Below are positions 1 through 8,641 of a stretch of DNA of 64,000 bases, piece after piece. The first letter of the stretch is position 1; each line of letters starts with the position of its first letter. Made by a program: the position numbers and the translations under genes. Under the pieces are notes generated by a model. It saw nothing but the letters and a program-made list of their open reading frames with translations, was not told the DNA's origin and did no database searches. The DNA comes from GCA-002727735 sp038134525. GTDB taxonomy: Bacteria > Bacteroidota > Bacteroidia > Flavobacteriales_D > Parvicellaceae. Where the stretch lies: NCBI GenBank assembly GCA_038134525.1, contig JAYPVI010000003.1, positions 1-64,000 on the forward strand. Reading direction: 5' to 3'.

Positions 1-165
1 GGGTTATCGAAAGGTTGGCATGAAAATGGACAATTGATGTTCGAAGAAAACTATAATAAATATGGGGAAGAAGAAGGTATCTGGTATTATTACAATGAAG
101 AAGGAAAACTCATTAAAAAAAGATCCTATAAAGAAGGTGAATTAATCAACACCGAAAGATTCTAA
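1..165 (+). CDS. MORN_2-repeat protein, 3' end only
   Basis: The reading frame is open from the first base to a TAA at 163-165, so this is the last 54 codons of a gene that begins outside the window. It shows two degenerate MORN_2 (YwqK-type) repeats built on the W-x-E-N-G-Q-L core, then a short charged tail ending in ERF. The complete paralogue that follows at 251 has the same ending architecture, and the first 36 bases here are identical to 1574-1609. By analogy the missing N-terminus probably carries a signal peptide and more repeats. Function is unknown; proteins of this family are often labelled YwqK-family antitoxin, which nothing here tests. Confidence 0.85.
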   Translation, partial: GLSKGWHENGQLMFEENYNKYGEEEGIWYYYNEEGKLIKKRSYKEGELINTERF

Positions 166-250
166 CATAACACCCCTATCTTTTCAGTCCCCACGCTGTG
201 AAATAGGTATGTAATCCAATGGTTTTTTATATTTAATGAAAATTATTTAA

Positions 251-1735
251 ATGAGAAACAACATCAAATTCATATTATCAATTATCATACTGTTATTTAC
301 AAGTAATCTTATAGGTCAAACTGTAGTTGAAGGTTCTGAGGAAAGTAAATTTTTAAAAATAGATCTGGCTAGTGAAACATTTTACAAAGGAGAATTATTT
401 AATGGTAAACAATTAAGTTACCATGTAAACGGACAACCAAAACAGGAAATAAATTTTAAAGATGGAAAACTATTTGGTTTAGCTAAAGGGTGGTATGTAA
501 ATGGAAATTTGAAATTTCAAGAGAATTATAAAGAAGGACGTCTTGATGGATTAAATAAATATTGGTTTGAAAATGGACAATTACTGCGTGAATCTAACTT
601 TATCGAAGGAAAAAAGGATGGGTTATCGAAAAGTTGGTATAAAAATGGACAATTAAAAAAAGATGAAGCTTACAAAAACGGAAAACAGGACGGATTATTT
701 AAAGAATGGCATGAAAATGGGCAGTTAAAATTTGAAAGAAATTATAAAGAAGGAAGTTTTGTTCTTAATTCACATAAAGAGTGGTATGAAAATGGACAAT
801 TGAGAGAAGAAATGAATTATGTGGACGACTCCAGTGCATATGGATTACATAAAGAGTGGTATGAAAATGGACAATTAAAATTTGAAGAAACTTCTAACTT
901 AGGAAGTCGTGAAGGACTAAATAAATATTGGTATGAAAACGGACAATTGAAATATGAAAGAAATTATATAAAAGGAAAACAAGAGGGGTTGTCGAAATAT
1001 TGGTATGAAAACGGACAATTGAAAACAGAAGTAAATTTTAAAGAAAACAAAATGGATGGGTTGGTGAAAAATTGGCATGAAAATGGGCATTTAAAATCAG
1101 AAGCAAATTATAAAGATGGTAAAAGGGATGGTTTAGATAAAATGTGGCATGAAAATGGACAATTACAAAATGAAGGAATTTATAAAGATGGTAGACAGGA
1201 TGGATTACATAAAGAGTGGGATGAAAATGGAAAATTGATCAAAGAAGTAACTTATAGTAATGGCTGGAAAACCAAAGAACAAAAATGGATAGTAGCATAC
1301 TGGGACAACAATCAAAAATTATTTGAAGAAACAAATTATAAAGAAGGAGAAAGGGACGGATTATACAAAAGGTGGTATGAAAACAAACAATTGTGTGAAG
1401 AAGGTAATTATAAAGAAGGAGAAAGGGACGGGTTTTGGAAAGGTTGGTATGAAAATGGGCAATTACAATCAGAAGCAAGTTTTAAAGAAGGAAAAGAGAA
1501 TGGGTCAAGGAAAAGTTATTATGAAAATGGACAATTGAAATATGAAGAAAATTATATAAAAGGAAAACAGCAGGGGTTATCGAAAGGTTGGCATGAAAAT
1601 GGACAATTGAAAAAAGAAGAGACTTATAACAACGGGGAAATAGAAGGTATTAGGAAATATTATAATGAAGCTGGAAAACTCACAAAGAAAGAAACCTACA
1701 ATGAAGGTAAATTAATAAAAGCTGAATCATTCTAA
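251..1735 (+). CDS. secreted MORN_2 (YwqK-like) repeat protein
   Basis: 494 residues. A signal peptide occupies about residues 1-23 (hydrophobic core ILSIIILLF, cleavage after IGQ). The rest is about 18 copies of a roughly 23-residue repeat with the core WYENGQLKxExNYKxGKxDG, the MORN_2 variant of the MORN repeat. Repeats near residues 335-360 are the most divergent. There is no catalytic domain and no T9SS tail, so it is probably a periplasmic or surface beta-sheet scaffold, although no binding partner can be named. It lies 85 bases downstream of a paralogue and overlaps the convergent gene at 1727 by 9 bases. The start is the ATG that gives a complete signal peptide. Confidence 0.85.
   Translation: MRNNIKFILSIIILLFTSNLIGQTVVEGSEESKFLKIDLASETFYKGELFNGKQLSYHVNGQPKQEINFKDGKLFGLAKGWYVNGNLKFQENYKEGRLDGLNKYWFENGQLLRESNFIEGKKDGLSKSWYKNGQLKKDEAYKNGKQDGLFKEWHENGQLKFERNYKEGSFVLNSHKEWYENGQLREEMNYVDDSSAYGLHKEWYENGQLKFEETSNLGSREGLNKYWYENGQLKYERNYIKGKQEGLSKYWYENGQLKTEVNFKENKMDGLVKNWHENGHLKSEANYKDGKRDGLDKMWHENGQLQNEGIYKDGRQDGLHKEWDENGKLIKEVTYSNGWKTKEQKWIVAYWDNNQKLFEETNYKEGERDGLYKRWYENKQLCEEGNYKEGERDGFWKGWYENGQLQSEASFKEGKENGSRKSYYENGQLKYEENYIKGKQQGLSKGWHENGQLKKEETYNNGEIEGIRKYYNEAGKLTKKETYNEGKLIKAESF
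1574..1609 (+). repeat. 36-bp exact repeat shared with bases 1-36
   Basis: Bases 1574-1609 are identical to bases 1-36 of the window, and both lie in frame within neighbouring MORN_2 genes. The identity ends abruptly (GATG... versus GAAA...) although the proteins remain alignable. This fits tandem duplication or recent gene conversion between the two paralogues. Many shorter, imperfect 69-base units occur through 420-1735. Confidence 0.85.
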
Positions 1736-1957
1736 TATAAATGCCCTGTGAGGTTTAAGAGCATCTCTAACTGCAATCACATCCTCTTTTTTAATGACTA
1801 CATATGCTATTTGATGGAATTCGCTTAAACTGGTTTCTCCCATTTCAAAAAAGGGAATGTTTTTTTCTTCCATGAATTCGGTAATGTGCTTAGTATAATG
1901 TACTGCCACTTTCAACTCGTTACTTCCTTTAAAATCCCAAATTAATTTTATTTTCAT
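1727..1957 (-). CDS. small conserved-looking protein, unknown function
   Basis: 76 residues starting at an ATG, with no signal peptide or membrane segment. The sequence has a mixed alpha/beta look: a strand-like start (KIKLIWDF), a helix around HYTKHITEFMEE, and a strand AYVVIKKED near the C-terminus. It could be a ferredoxin-like fold, but I recognise no family. It is followed 17 bases upstream on the same strand by the 215-aa unknown gene, so the two may be co-transcribed. Its stop overlaps the convergent MORN_2 gene by 9 bases. Confidence 0.7.
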   Translation of the reverse strand: MKIKLIWDFKGSNELKVAVHYTKHITEFMEEKNIPFFEMGETSLSEFHQIAYVVIKKEDVIAVRDALKPHRAFILE

Positions 1958-1974
1958 AATTACTTTTTCTCTCG

Positions 1975-2622
1975 TTATTTTTCGAAAATAGTGCTTTCAC
2001 TATAACGCATCTCCGCTCTTTTTAAAATAAAATCATGATCTTGACTAACAGATTCTTGATGAAGCATACTGCATTTCTCGCTTGCGTCTTTTAAATATAA
2101 ATTATTTACGAAGGATTCGTATTCACCTATATCACACTTTAAAAGGGAATTTTGATACCTTTTCCACATGACTGAAAACAATGTACTTTCAAAAGAAGAT
2201 TGAGCAAAATAGGTGAGTAAATAGTCCCAAGCAAAATAATGGTTTGTGCTTTTAAATATACATTGAAAAGGTGCATTTAATTCATGCTTGGATAAAATAG
2301 AAAGTAGTTTCTGTGATGATGAATGGCCCTTTCGAAAAAGCTCTCTATACATGATGTATAAAAAATGAAAAGATTTATCTTTTTCTTCCATTTTATCAAA
2401 GTGATTTAAAACAGATGACATTTTAAATTGTTTGGTATGAATTCCTTGTGCCATTCGCATTGCCTTTTGGATGAATTGAATGGTTAATGTTCTGCAAATA
2501 CGTAAATCTTCTTCCGAATTAATCTCACAAAAAGGAACATTTCTTAAAAGAATATTTCGGTAAAAATCGATGAAAACACCATCTTCAAAAGGGATATTGA
2601 CTTTTTTTTCGAAAGGGTTCAT
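1975..2622 (-). CDS. hypothetical cytoplasmic protein
   Basis: 215 residues beginning at an ATG, with no signal peptide or transmembrane segment. The predicted character is mostly helical with many aromatic and basic residues. I recognise no catalytic motif or family. The gene sits in a compact minus-strand group (thioesterase, lipoprotein, this gene, small 76-aa gene) with gaps of 17 bases or less, so it is probably part of one operon. It is a real gene by length, codon use and spacing; its role is unknown. Confidence 0.7.
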   Translation of the reverse strand: MNPFEKKVNIPFEDGVFIDFYRNILLRNVPFCEINSEEDLRICRTLTIQFIQKAMRMAQGIHTKQFKMSSVLNHFDKMEEKDKSFHFLYIMYRELFRKGHSSSQKLLSILSKHELNAPFQCIFKSTNHYFAWDYLLTYFAQSSFESTLFSVMWKRYQNSLLKCDIGEYESFVNNLYLKDASEKCSMLHQESVSQDHDFILKRAEMRYSESTIFEK

Positions 2623-2630
2623 GATGAATA

Positions 2631-2996
2631 TTACTGGGCAGGCACCTTGTTGTAATAATACTTAGCACCAACTAGTAAGACGTGATAGTTGTCAAATCTC
2701 TTTACAAATAGCATATCTCCTGACTTATTAATCTTCATATCACCATGAAAAGCCTCTTCTCCTTCTTCATTTGTAGCCCATAAAATAAAACTGGAATCTT
2801 GCTTTTCTACACGTATAGTGTGGGTCTTTCTTTTATTAAAAACAAGTAAACTGTCGTCTGCTCTAATTTCTATCAGATTTGCTCCACTTCTCCAAAATCC
2901 ATTTAATTGAACTAAATTTTCTACTGGGTAATATGGCTGTTTTTCACTACATGAAAAGAATGTAAATACAAAGACAATAATTAAAATTTTATTCAT
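2631..2996 (-). CDS. small lipoprotein, unknown function
   Basis: 121 residues from the ATG at 2996. The frame is open further upstream to a TTG at 3014, but the ATG gives a compact signal with lipobox TFFSC and a mature lipidated Cys at about residue 16. The mature part resembles small beta-sandwich lipoproteins: it has GFWRSG, then alternating polar and hydrophobic strands. No enzyme motif is visible. The start codon lies inside the last 8 bases of the thioesterase gene, which suggests coupled translation. It is probably attached to the inner or outer membrane facing the periplasm. Confidence 0.75.
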   Translation of the reverse strand: MNKILIIVFVFTFFSCSEKQPYYPVENLVQLNGFWRSGANLIEIRADDSLLVFNKRKTHTIRVEKQDSSFILWATNEEGEEAFHGDMKINKSGDMLFVKRFDNYHVLLVGAKYYYNKVPAQ

Positions 2997-3435
2997 GAAT
3001 GATATATTTTTCAAGTTCTGATATTATATTTTGGTTTAATGTGTATTTATCACCTGTTTTATAATTAACCATGACCACCACACTTGTTGCATCAGCCACC
3101 AAAGTGTTTCCTAATTTTTTTGAAAATAATGCTTGACTTAATCTAAATGAAGTATTTCCAATTTGACTTACCTGTGTGTGTATAGCAACCTCATCTGGAT
3201 ACGTTATAGGAAGCCTGTAATTGATATTAAAATTGGCTAGAATAGGACCTATCCCATTTCCGTCTAAAATTTCTTTCATATTAATTCCTTTATCTCCCCA
3301 TATTTCTCTAAATAAAGAAATTCGAGCTGTTTCACACCACCTTATATAAACTACATTATTAACATGATTAAAGGCATCCATTTCACCCCATTGAACAGGA
3401 ATTTTTGTACTTATTGCTCCTTTAAAATTATTCAT
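2989..3435 (-). CDS. acyl-CoA thioesterase, 4HBT/YbgC-like
   Basis: About 148 residues from the ATG at 3435. The upstream extension to 3483 is rejected because it would overlap the divergent gene. The hot-dog thioesterase signature is clear: VQWGEMDAFNHVNNVVYIRW near residues 14-33, matching the xxxxDxxxHVNNxxY pattern in which the Asp is the catalytic residue. Length is normal for the family. It should hydrolyse a fatty or aromatic acyl-CoA (or acyl carrier) thioester in the cytoplasm; the substrate cannot be read from sequence. It leads a small minus-strand operon and overlaps the following lipoprotein gene by 8 bases. Confidence 0.9.
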   Translation of the reverse strand: MNNFKGAISTKIPVQWGEMDAFNHVNNVVYIRWCETARISLFREIWGDKGINMKEILDGNGIGPILANFNINYRLPITYPDEVAIHTQVSQIGNTSFRLSQALFSKKLGNTLVADATSVVVMVNYKTGDKYTLNQNIISELEKYIIHE

Positions 3436-3468
3436 TAAATCATTATATTTATGTGACTTAAATTTAAC

Positions 3469-4848
3469 ATGAAAAATAGACAAATAACATTTAAGCCTAC
3501 TGTATTATTTAAGAAGATATTCCTTTCTATATCACTATTTACTGTGATATCGGCATGTTCCAAAAGACCTGAAACTGAAGTTTTAATAAATAAAGATAAA
3601 GAGAAGCTAAAAGAATTATTAAGCGATAACAAAGTTATTATTTATAAATCATTGAAAATTTATTTGAAAATTAATAATCCTTATGGTGGTTATGCTCACC
3701 AAGAGCCCAATGAAATTGAAAATCAACTGATAATATTTGGTGATATTTTTAATGATGTTGAATTCTTAAGTAATGCTGTTAATGATGATGGTTCGCTAAC
3801 TTATAATCCTATTAAATTATACAAAGCATTTGACGCCTATAAAGACATAAAATCGAGCATATATGATCTTGATGAAGACATTTATCCAACATTAACTGAA
3901 CTAATTATACCAACTCTTGACACTACGGGATTAATAAATTCTTCACTTATACAACCCTACGAACATTTTATCTTAAGTCAACTTGCGCTAGGGATAAAAC
4001 AGCTTGGGAAACCTATTAGTATTTATGAAATTAGTTGTATAGACTTAAACGACATTAAAGCTCCAGAAATTAAAGTCTATTTAAGTTTAATGAAATCTGT
4101 AACTTTTATGCTTAATGGAATTCTATATTTGAGTGAAGAATCTCTAACTACAGGCATTGATGAATTATACAGATATGAACATATTGACTTTTATTTAACC
4201 AATATTTTTGTGCCAAAAATTAATTCAGATGAAGAGTCAAGGTTATTCTTAAAAGGTTTACACCATTTTTTTAGAGGTATTAATCGTAAAATAATGCCCT
4301 ATGAAGAAGATATCAACAGAGGTACTGAAGATTTTCAATCTTTAGTTGAAATTCTTGACGAATTAGAATTAAATAATCATTATGCAGACCTCATGTCCTT
4401 GTATGTTTTCTCCGATATGCAAGAGTTTGACATGGCTTCAAACGTTTATGCTAAAATGATTAATGACACCATATATTCAAAGGATGAATTAGATGTACTT
4501 CAGGAGTTTACTTATGAAAACAATGATGGATTTTTAGGGATTGGCACTAAAGTTCGTCTTGCAAAATTTATGTTCATTTTGATAAATTGTGGTGTTAAAG
4601 ATTTAGAGAAAATAAATTGGGAGGAATTAAAAAAAGAATATCAAATTGAATTTAGCCTTTCATTAATTAAAGAAGCTCAAGAACTTTTTGATTTTACAGA
4701 TGAAATATTGATTATCCAAGAGGAGTTAAATCCAGAAAATATGGTAAATAAATTGAACTTAGATTCATTAAATATTGAAGATAAGATATTAGAAGAGAAA
4801 AATAATCTTATGAATAAATCTAAAGATTTAATCAATGATTTATTCTAA
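3469..4848 (+). CDS. large lipoprotein, unknown function
   Basis: 459 residues. The N-terminus has a basic stretch, a hydrophobic segment (IFLSISLFTVIS) and a lipobox-like SAC with Cys at about residue 30, so it is probably a lipoprotein. The mature part is helical and acidic, with many Leu, Ile, Asp and Glu residues, and ends in a likely coiled-coil segment (IEDKILEEKNNLMNKSKD). I recognise no domain. The gene is divergent from the thioesterase (33-base gap) and convergent with a tiny lipoprotein at 4871. The start is the first ATG that leaves a full export signal. Confidence 0.75.
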   Translation: MKNRQITFKPTVLFKKIFLSISLFTVISACSKRPETEVLINKDKEKLKELLSDNKVIIYKSLKIYLKINNPYGGYAHQEPNEIENQLIIFGDIFNDVEFLSNAVNDDGSLTYNPIKLYKAFDAYKDIKSSIYDLDEDIYPTLTELIIPTLDTTGLINSSLIQPYEHFILSQLALGIKQLGKPISIYEISCIDLNDIKAPEIKVYLSLMKSVTFMLNGILYLSEESLTTGIDELYRYEHIDFYLTNIFVPKINSDEESRLFLKGLHHFFRGINRKIMPYEEDINRGTEDFQSLVEILDELELNNHYADLMSLYVFSDMQEFDMASNVYAKMINDTIYSKDELDVLQEFTYENNDGFLGIGTKVRLAKFMFILINCGVKDLEKINWEELKKEYQIEFSLSLIKEAQELFDFTDEILIIQEELNPENMVNKLNLDSLNIEDKILEEKNNLMNKSKDLINDLF

Positions 4849-4870
4849 CCCTAAAGTCAAAAATTAGTTT

Positions 4871-5173
4871 TCAAAACAATAATTTAAATTTCTGTAGACT
4901 ATTTCTAATAAACTTCCCATTAAAGGAATTTCCATCATATATAACTTCTACATTATTAACATATTCTCCTTCAGGTTCAGATGTTTCTAAAACTCCGGAA
5001 TAGTAATTTATTTCCTCATGAGTAAGTACCAATGATGTAACCATAATACCTAGTTGTTCTTGATTATTTGTGTTTTGGAAATCTTGGTTAACTTCTGATG
5101 TTAATTGATTTATTTCTAGAGAACAACCTTGAAAAATAAAGAGCAATAGCGTGATGTATAATAATTTCTTCAT
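4871..5173 (-). CDS. small lipoprotein, unknown function
   Basis: 100 residues. The export signal MKKLLYITLLLFIFQGCS ends in a lipobox with Cys at residue 17. The mature part is about 84 residues, rich in Asn, Gln and Glu, with no recognised motif. It stands alone between two plus-strand genes and shares a 70-base intergenic region with the divergent MORN gene at 5244. Short, poorly conserved lipoproteins are common in this phylum, so I am sure of the class rather than the role. Confidence 0.65.
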   Translation of the reverse strand: MKKLLYITLLLFIFQGCSLEINQLTSEVNQDFQNTNNQEQLGIMVTSLVLTHEEINYYSGVLETSEPEGEYVNNVEVIYDGNSFNGKFIRNSLQKFKLLF

Positions 5174-5218
5174 ACTATAAATTAATATTTGAAGTCCATA
5201 ATTAAATTGGCTTTTAAT

Positions 5219-5226
5219 TACTTTTG
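5219..5226 (+). promoter_or_regulatory. Bacteroidota -7 promoter element
   Basis: TACTTTTG matches the TAnnTTTG consensus of the primary sigma factor in this phylum exactly. It lies 17 bases upstream of the ATG at 5244. No well-placed -33 TTG is visible: the nearest ones are about 9 and 27 bases away. Confidence 0.5.
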
Positions 5227-5243
5227 CGGAGATTTTAATTAAA

Positions 5244-6152
5244 ATGAGAACTAAGCTATTTTTCTTATTGACACTAATTATTACAAATAGTTCTATTTGG
5301 TCTCAATGCCAAACAGGCGACTGCGAAAATGGTTATGGATTATATATCATGAGTTGGGGAGATAGATATCAAGGAGGTTGGAAAAATGGAGTAATGCATG
5401 GGCAGGGTAAATACCACTTTGCCAATGGGGACCAATACATGGGGACGTTTAATAATGGTTTACGAAACGGCCAAGGAGTATATGTAAGAACCAATGGGAA
5501 TGAATTAATTGGCCTTTGGGAAAACAATCAATTTTTAGGAGAAGAAATAGAAAATAAAATGCATTGTATAAGCGGAGATTGTGAAAATGGAAATGGAATT
5601 AGTAAAGGGGAAAAAGGAGACTCTTACGAAGGTTCATTTGTAAATGGAAAATACCATGGAAAAGGAGTTTTTGTGGCTCAAAATGGAGAAACATATGAAG
5701 GAGAGTACGTAGATGGAGAACCTCATGGTTATGGAATTTACACCTATCCATTTGGTCAGCATTATGAAGGGCAATGGTTGCATGGAATGGAAAATGGAAA
5801 AGGAAAATACATTTGGGACAGTGGATATAGCTATGAAGGTGATTTTGTAAATGGTTTGAGACATGGGAAAGGTGTTTTCATGTGGAAAGAAGGTGATAAA
5901 TACAATGGAGAGTATCGATTTGATAAAGCCAATGGACAAGGAATTATGTCATATGCAAACGGAAACAAATACATTGGCGAATGGCAAAATGGTAAAAAAA
6001 ATGGCCAGGGTGTGATGATTTATGAAAATGGTGATTTATATGATGGAGAATGGGAACACGGAAAAAGAAATGGACAAGGAACATTAACCTTAAAGAATGG
6101 TGACATTAGCCATAAGGGAGAATGGAAAGACGGAAAACCTTTATCCAATTAA
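5244..6152 (+). CDS. secreted classical MORN-repeat protein
   Basis: 302 residues. A signal peptide covers about residues 1-21 (cleavage after WSQ). The rest is about ten classical MORN repeats of the form YxGEWxNGxxHGxGxY. Two related C-x-x-G-D-C-E-N-G motifs (near residues 23-31 and 109-117) each begin a block of repeats, suggesting internal duplication of a block with a likely disulfide pair. It has no T9SS tail or enzyme domain. MORN repeats form beta-hairpin arrays used for membrane or protein binding, but the ligand here is unknown. It is preceded by a good TAnnTTTG element and overlaps the convergent gene at 6149 by 4 bases. Confidence 0.85.
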   Translation: MRTKLFFLLTLIITNSSIWSQCQTGDCENGYGLYIMSWGDRYQGGWKNGVMHGQGKYHFANGDQYMGTFNNGLRNGQGVYVRTNGNELIGLWENNQFLGEEIENKMHCISGDCENGNGISKGEKGDSYEGSFVNGKYHGKGVFVAQNGETYEGEYVDGEPHGYGIYTYPFGQHYEGQWLHGMENGKGKYIWDSGYSYEGDFVNGLRHGKGVFMWKEGDKYNGEYRFDKANGQGIMSYANGNKYIGEWQNGKKNGQGVMIYENGDLYDGEWEHGKRNGQGTLTLKNGDISHKGEWKDGKPLSN

Positions 6153-6679
6153 AAACTACGTCCTAAACCAATTGAAACAGGCATAAAGACCGTATTTGTA
6201 TTTTTAATGGTAAAATAAGACTCTGAGTTCAAGGCTGTTGGTGCCATAATACACAATCTAAAAAATACTTTATTAGACTTTAGGGGTTGAATTCGATAAC
6301 CAAATATGGGATAAAGGCATACCTGATAAGTGGGTTCTTTTAAATTTAAAAATAGGGTTGAACCTATCCCTACTTCAAACATGTGATTTCGTTTTCCAAT
6401 GGCAAAAGTTAAGTTTACAGGAATGGAAATAAAGTTGCCAAAAATACTGTCTTTCTCCCATTGTTTACTGTAACCTAAACCAATCTTTTGAATCATCAAT
6501 AAATCAAAAGACATCAGCCTTAATTTTTCTTGATTGATGGACCCCATACCGCCATCACCACCAATACCAATAAAAATATTTTTAATGGGTCTTTGATTGA
6601 AAAACTTGATATCCTGAGCTCTTAAGCACTGAAACAAGCAGAAATGAATGAGTAAAAAACACAAAAATCTGTTCATCAT
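6149..6679 (-). CDS. probable small outer-membrane protein
   Basis: 176 residues with a signal peptide (cleavage near LRAQ, about residue 22). The mature part has alternating hydrophobic strands, glycines and aromatic residues and ends in a C-terminal Phe (GLGRSF). Both features are typical of an outer-membrane beta-barrel. I cannot name a family. The two Met codons at the start are both ATG, and the outer one is used. It is convergent and overlapping with the MORN gene and lies 57 bases from the kinase gene, so it may be a separate transcript. Confidence 0.65.
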   Translation of the reverse strand: MMNRFLCFLLIHFCLFQCLRAQDIKFFNQRPIKNIFIGIGGDGGMGSINQEKLRLMSFDLLMIQKIGLGYSKQWEKDSIFGNFISIPVNLTFAIGKRNHMFEVGIGSTLFLNLKEPTYQVCLYPIFGYRIQPLKSNKVFFRLCIMAPTALNSESYFTIKNTNTVFMPVSIGLGRSF

Positions 6680-6735
6680 AAACCAAATTTGACTATCCTA
6701 AATTTAACCAAGAAAAATAAATAGCCTTCCATTAG

Positions 6736-7737
6736 TTATTCTTTATTCATGGAATCATAAAGTATGAACTGGTTTTTTGCCCTATTTAAATTATGAATCG
6801 GATGGGTGGTTGTATAATAAACATCTCCTTTTAAAAAGTCTGTTAAAAAACGTACACATTGCATTAATGTAATGGCTTTTCCTGCAAAATATAAGTGGTT
6901 TTTTTCTAATTCGGTAAGCAGCGTATTCTTTGATATGATTTCCACTATGGTGTCTATAGTTTCAGGGTCAGCTTGAATCAGATCAAAATCAGTAGACTCC
7001 TCTCCTAGCTTGTTGGAATAAGTGCGAATCATGTCGCCAACATCGGAAAGGATAGATCCCGGCATTAATGTATCTAAATCAATTAGAGCTTTTACATTAA
7101 AATTTTCATCAAATAAAAAATTATTAATCTTCGTATCATAATGTATTACTCGTTTAGGAAGTTGATTTACTACCTCATCAAAATGAACCAAATCATCAAG
7201 TACAAGTTTTATATCTCTAATCTCTTGAAATGCTTGTTCTTTTCGTTTAGAATTACTTCTTTCGATGGCTTTGAATAGTTCATCAATATAAAATTGACCA
7301 TGATGAAAATGAGGTATAGTAACATGTAAATCTTGGATGGGAAACTGCTCTAAAGCACAATAGAAGTTAGAAAGGCAAATGGTTGCATTTTCAACCATTT
7401 TTTTATTCGAAATTTCATTATGAGAATTCCCTTCTATAAAAGGAAGTAGTCTCCATAATTTACCAAAAGAGAACACATGATTAAATTGAATTGGCGCTGG
7501 AAAGCCATAGTTAAATTCGTGTTCATTAAGCCATAAAGACACTCTTTTGATGTTTTCAAGAACAAGTTTTGGTTCTAAAAAAACCTGTTGATTAATCTCT
7601 TGCAAAATAAAGACCCCTTCACTTGTATCTAATTTATAAGTTTGATTAATCAGACCGCCTTTAACAACGCTGCATTCAATTACTTGTCCTTTTTCAAAGT
7701 AGCTAGAAAAAACATGTTGAGCTATATTTAACTCCAC
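6736..7737 (-). CDS. APH-fold kinase, possible N-acetylhexosamine kinase
   Basis: 333 residues of the aminoglycoside-phosphotransferase (APH) fold. The Brenner motif is seen as VIHYDTKINNFLF (catalytic Asp about residue 201, Asn 206) and the metal-binding stretch as ALIDLDTLMPGS (Asp about 220 and 222). The N-terminal GGLINQTYKL resembles the nucleotide-binding loop. The start is a GTG inside the last 10 bases of the nucleotidyltransferase gene, so the two are probably translationally coupled. A kinase making a sugar 1-phosphate followed by a nucleotidyltransferase is the salvage logic of NahK-type enzymes. That substrate is inference; choline or homoserine-type kinases of the same fold remain possible. 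Confidence 0.8.
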   Translation of the reverse strand: MELNIAQHVFSSYFEKGQVIECSVVKGGLINQTYKLDTSEGVFILQEINQQVFLEPKLVLENIKRVSLWLNEHEFNYGFPAPIQFNHVFSFGKLWRLLPFIEGNSHNEISNKKMVENATICLSNFYCALEQFPIQDLHVTIPHFHHGQFYIDELFKAIERSNSKRKEQAFQEIRDIKLVLDDLVHFDEVVNQLPKRVIHYDTKINNFLFDENFNVKALIDLDTLMPGSILSDVGDMIRTYSNKLGEESTDFDLIQADPETIDTIVEIISKNTLLTELEKNHLYFAGKAITLMQCVRFLTDFLKGDVYYTTTHPIHNLNRAKNQFILYDSMNKE

Positions 7738-8627
7738 AAGTTTCTTGGGTAAATACCATTCGAAATATGAGCATTGATCGTATCGACAGCCATCTGCTTA
7801 TCCTCTTTATAGGTGACACCAAACCAATTATCCTCCGTAGGAATAACATTAAAAACAGATTCATTCGATTGTATTAATAGCGTAACAATATCTGGAATGT
7901 AGTATTCTGCAGTAGGATTAGAGGCATTATTTTTCATAAAATGATGTAACCCCTTTTGAATATGATCAAAAATAGAAGGATGAAAACCCCAATAGTTCAT
8001 GGAAACACTGGACATAGGGTCTTCTTCGCCTTCAGGATTACCACTTCCTATGTTATATTTTACTACTCCATTTTTCATAGCTAATTTAATTCGTTCGTTT
8101 ACTTCGACCAAATTATTTTCTTGATCTACCTTACATACACCTCGATTAACCGTTCCATGTTCAGACAAGGTGTTTTTTAGGGTATAACCAATCATAGACA
8201 TACGTTCCTCAGTACATGAATTGATTAGAAACTCGGCCATTAATTTAAATGAGTTAGTACCATAATAATCATCCGCATTGATTACTGCGAATGGTTCATT
8301 AATCACCTCCTTTGCTACTAGTACCGCATGGGATGTTCCCCAAGGTTTCTCCCTATCTACTAGGTTAAGACCTTCAACATCCACATTTACAGGCTGAAAA
8401 ACATATTCAATTTGAATTCTTTCAGAGAATTGATCAAATCGTTCTCTAAAGGCGACTTCAAATTCTTTTCTTATTACAAAAACGATTTTACCAAATCCTG
8501 CTTTAATGGCATCGTATATAGAATATTCAATGATAGGCTCTTCATTTGGACCAATTCCGTCAATCTGTTTTAAACCACCATAACGACTCCCCATTCCAGC
8601 GGCTAATATTAAAAGTGTGGGTTTCAT
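7728..8627 (-). CDS. sugar-1-phosphate nucleotidyltransferase family
   Basis: 299 residues. The NTP_transferase signature LILAAGMGSRYGGLKQ lies at residues 5-20, with a metal-binding VINADDYYG near residue 118 and AEYYIPDIV near residue 240. It should transfer a nucleoside monophosphate from an NTP to a sugar phosphate in the cytoplasm. Neither base nor sugar can be read, though the overlapping APH-fold kinase argues for a hexose or N-acetylhexosamine 1-phosphate. Length fits the family. A weak promoter-like TAAATTCG (minus strand, 8637-8644) lies just upstream of the ATG. It is the first gene of a two-gene unit. Confidence 0.85.
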   Translation of the reverse strand: MKPTLLILAAGMGSRYGGLKQIDGIGPNEEPIIEYSIYDAIKAGFGKIVFVIRKEFEVAFRERFDQFSERIQIEYVFQPVNVDVEGLNLVDREKPWGTSHAVLVAKEVINEPFAVINADDYYGTNSFKLMAEFLINSCTEERMSMIGYTLKNTLSEHGTVNRGVCKVDQENNLVEVNERIKLAMKNGVVKYNIGSGNPEGEEDPMSSVSMNYWGFHPSIFDHIQKGLHHFMKNNASNPTAEYYIPDIVTLLIQSNESVFNVIPTEDNWFGVTYKEDKQMAVDTINAHISNGIYPRNLWS

Positions 8628-8641
8628 AAAACGCCACGAAT

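Noticed and set aside
1..165. YwqK antitoxin of a toxin-antitoxin system
   Set aside because: The MORN_2 family name does not show toxin pairing, and no toxin gene is recognisable beside it within the window.
1239..1538. Open frames on both strands inside the MORN_2 gene
   Set aside because: They are shadows of the repeat coding sequence in other frames, with no signals of their own.
251..1735. Regular short repeats suggesting a CRISPR array or minisatellite
   Set aside because: The units are in frame, imperfect and encode MORN_2 repeats behind a signal peptide; there are no unique spacers.
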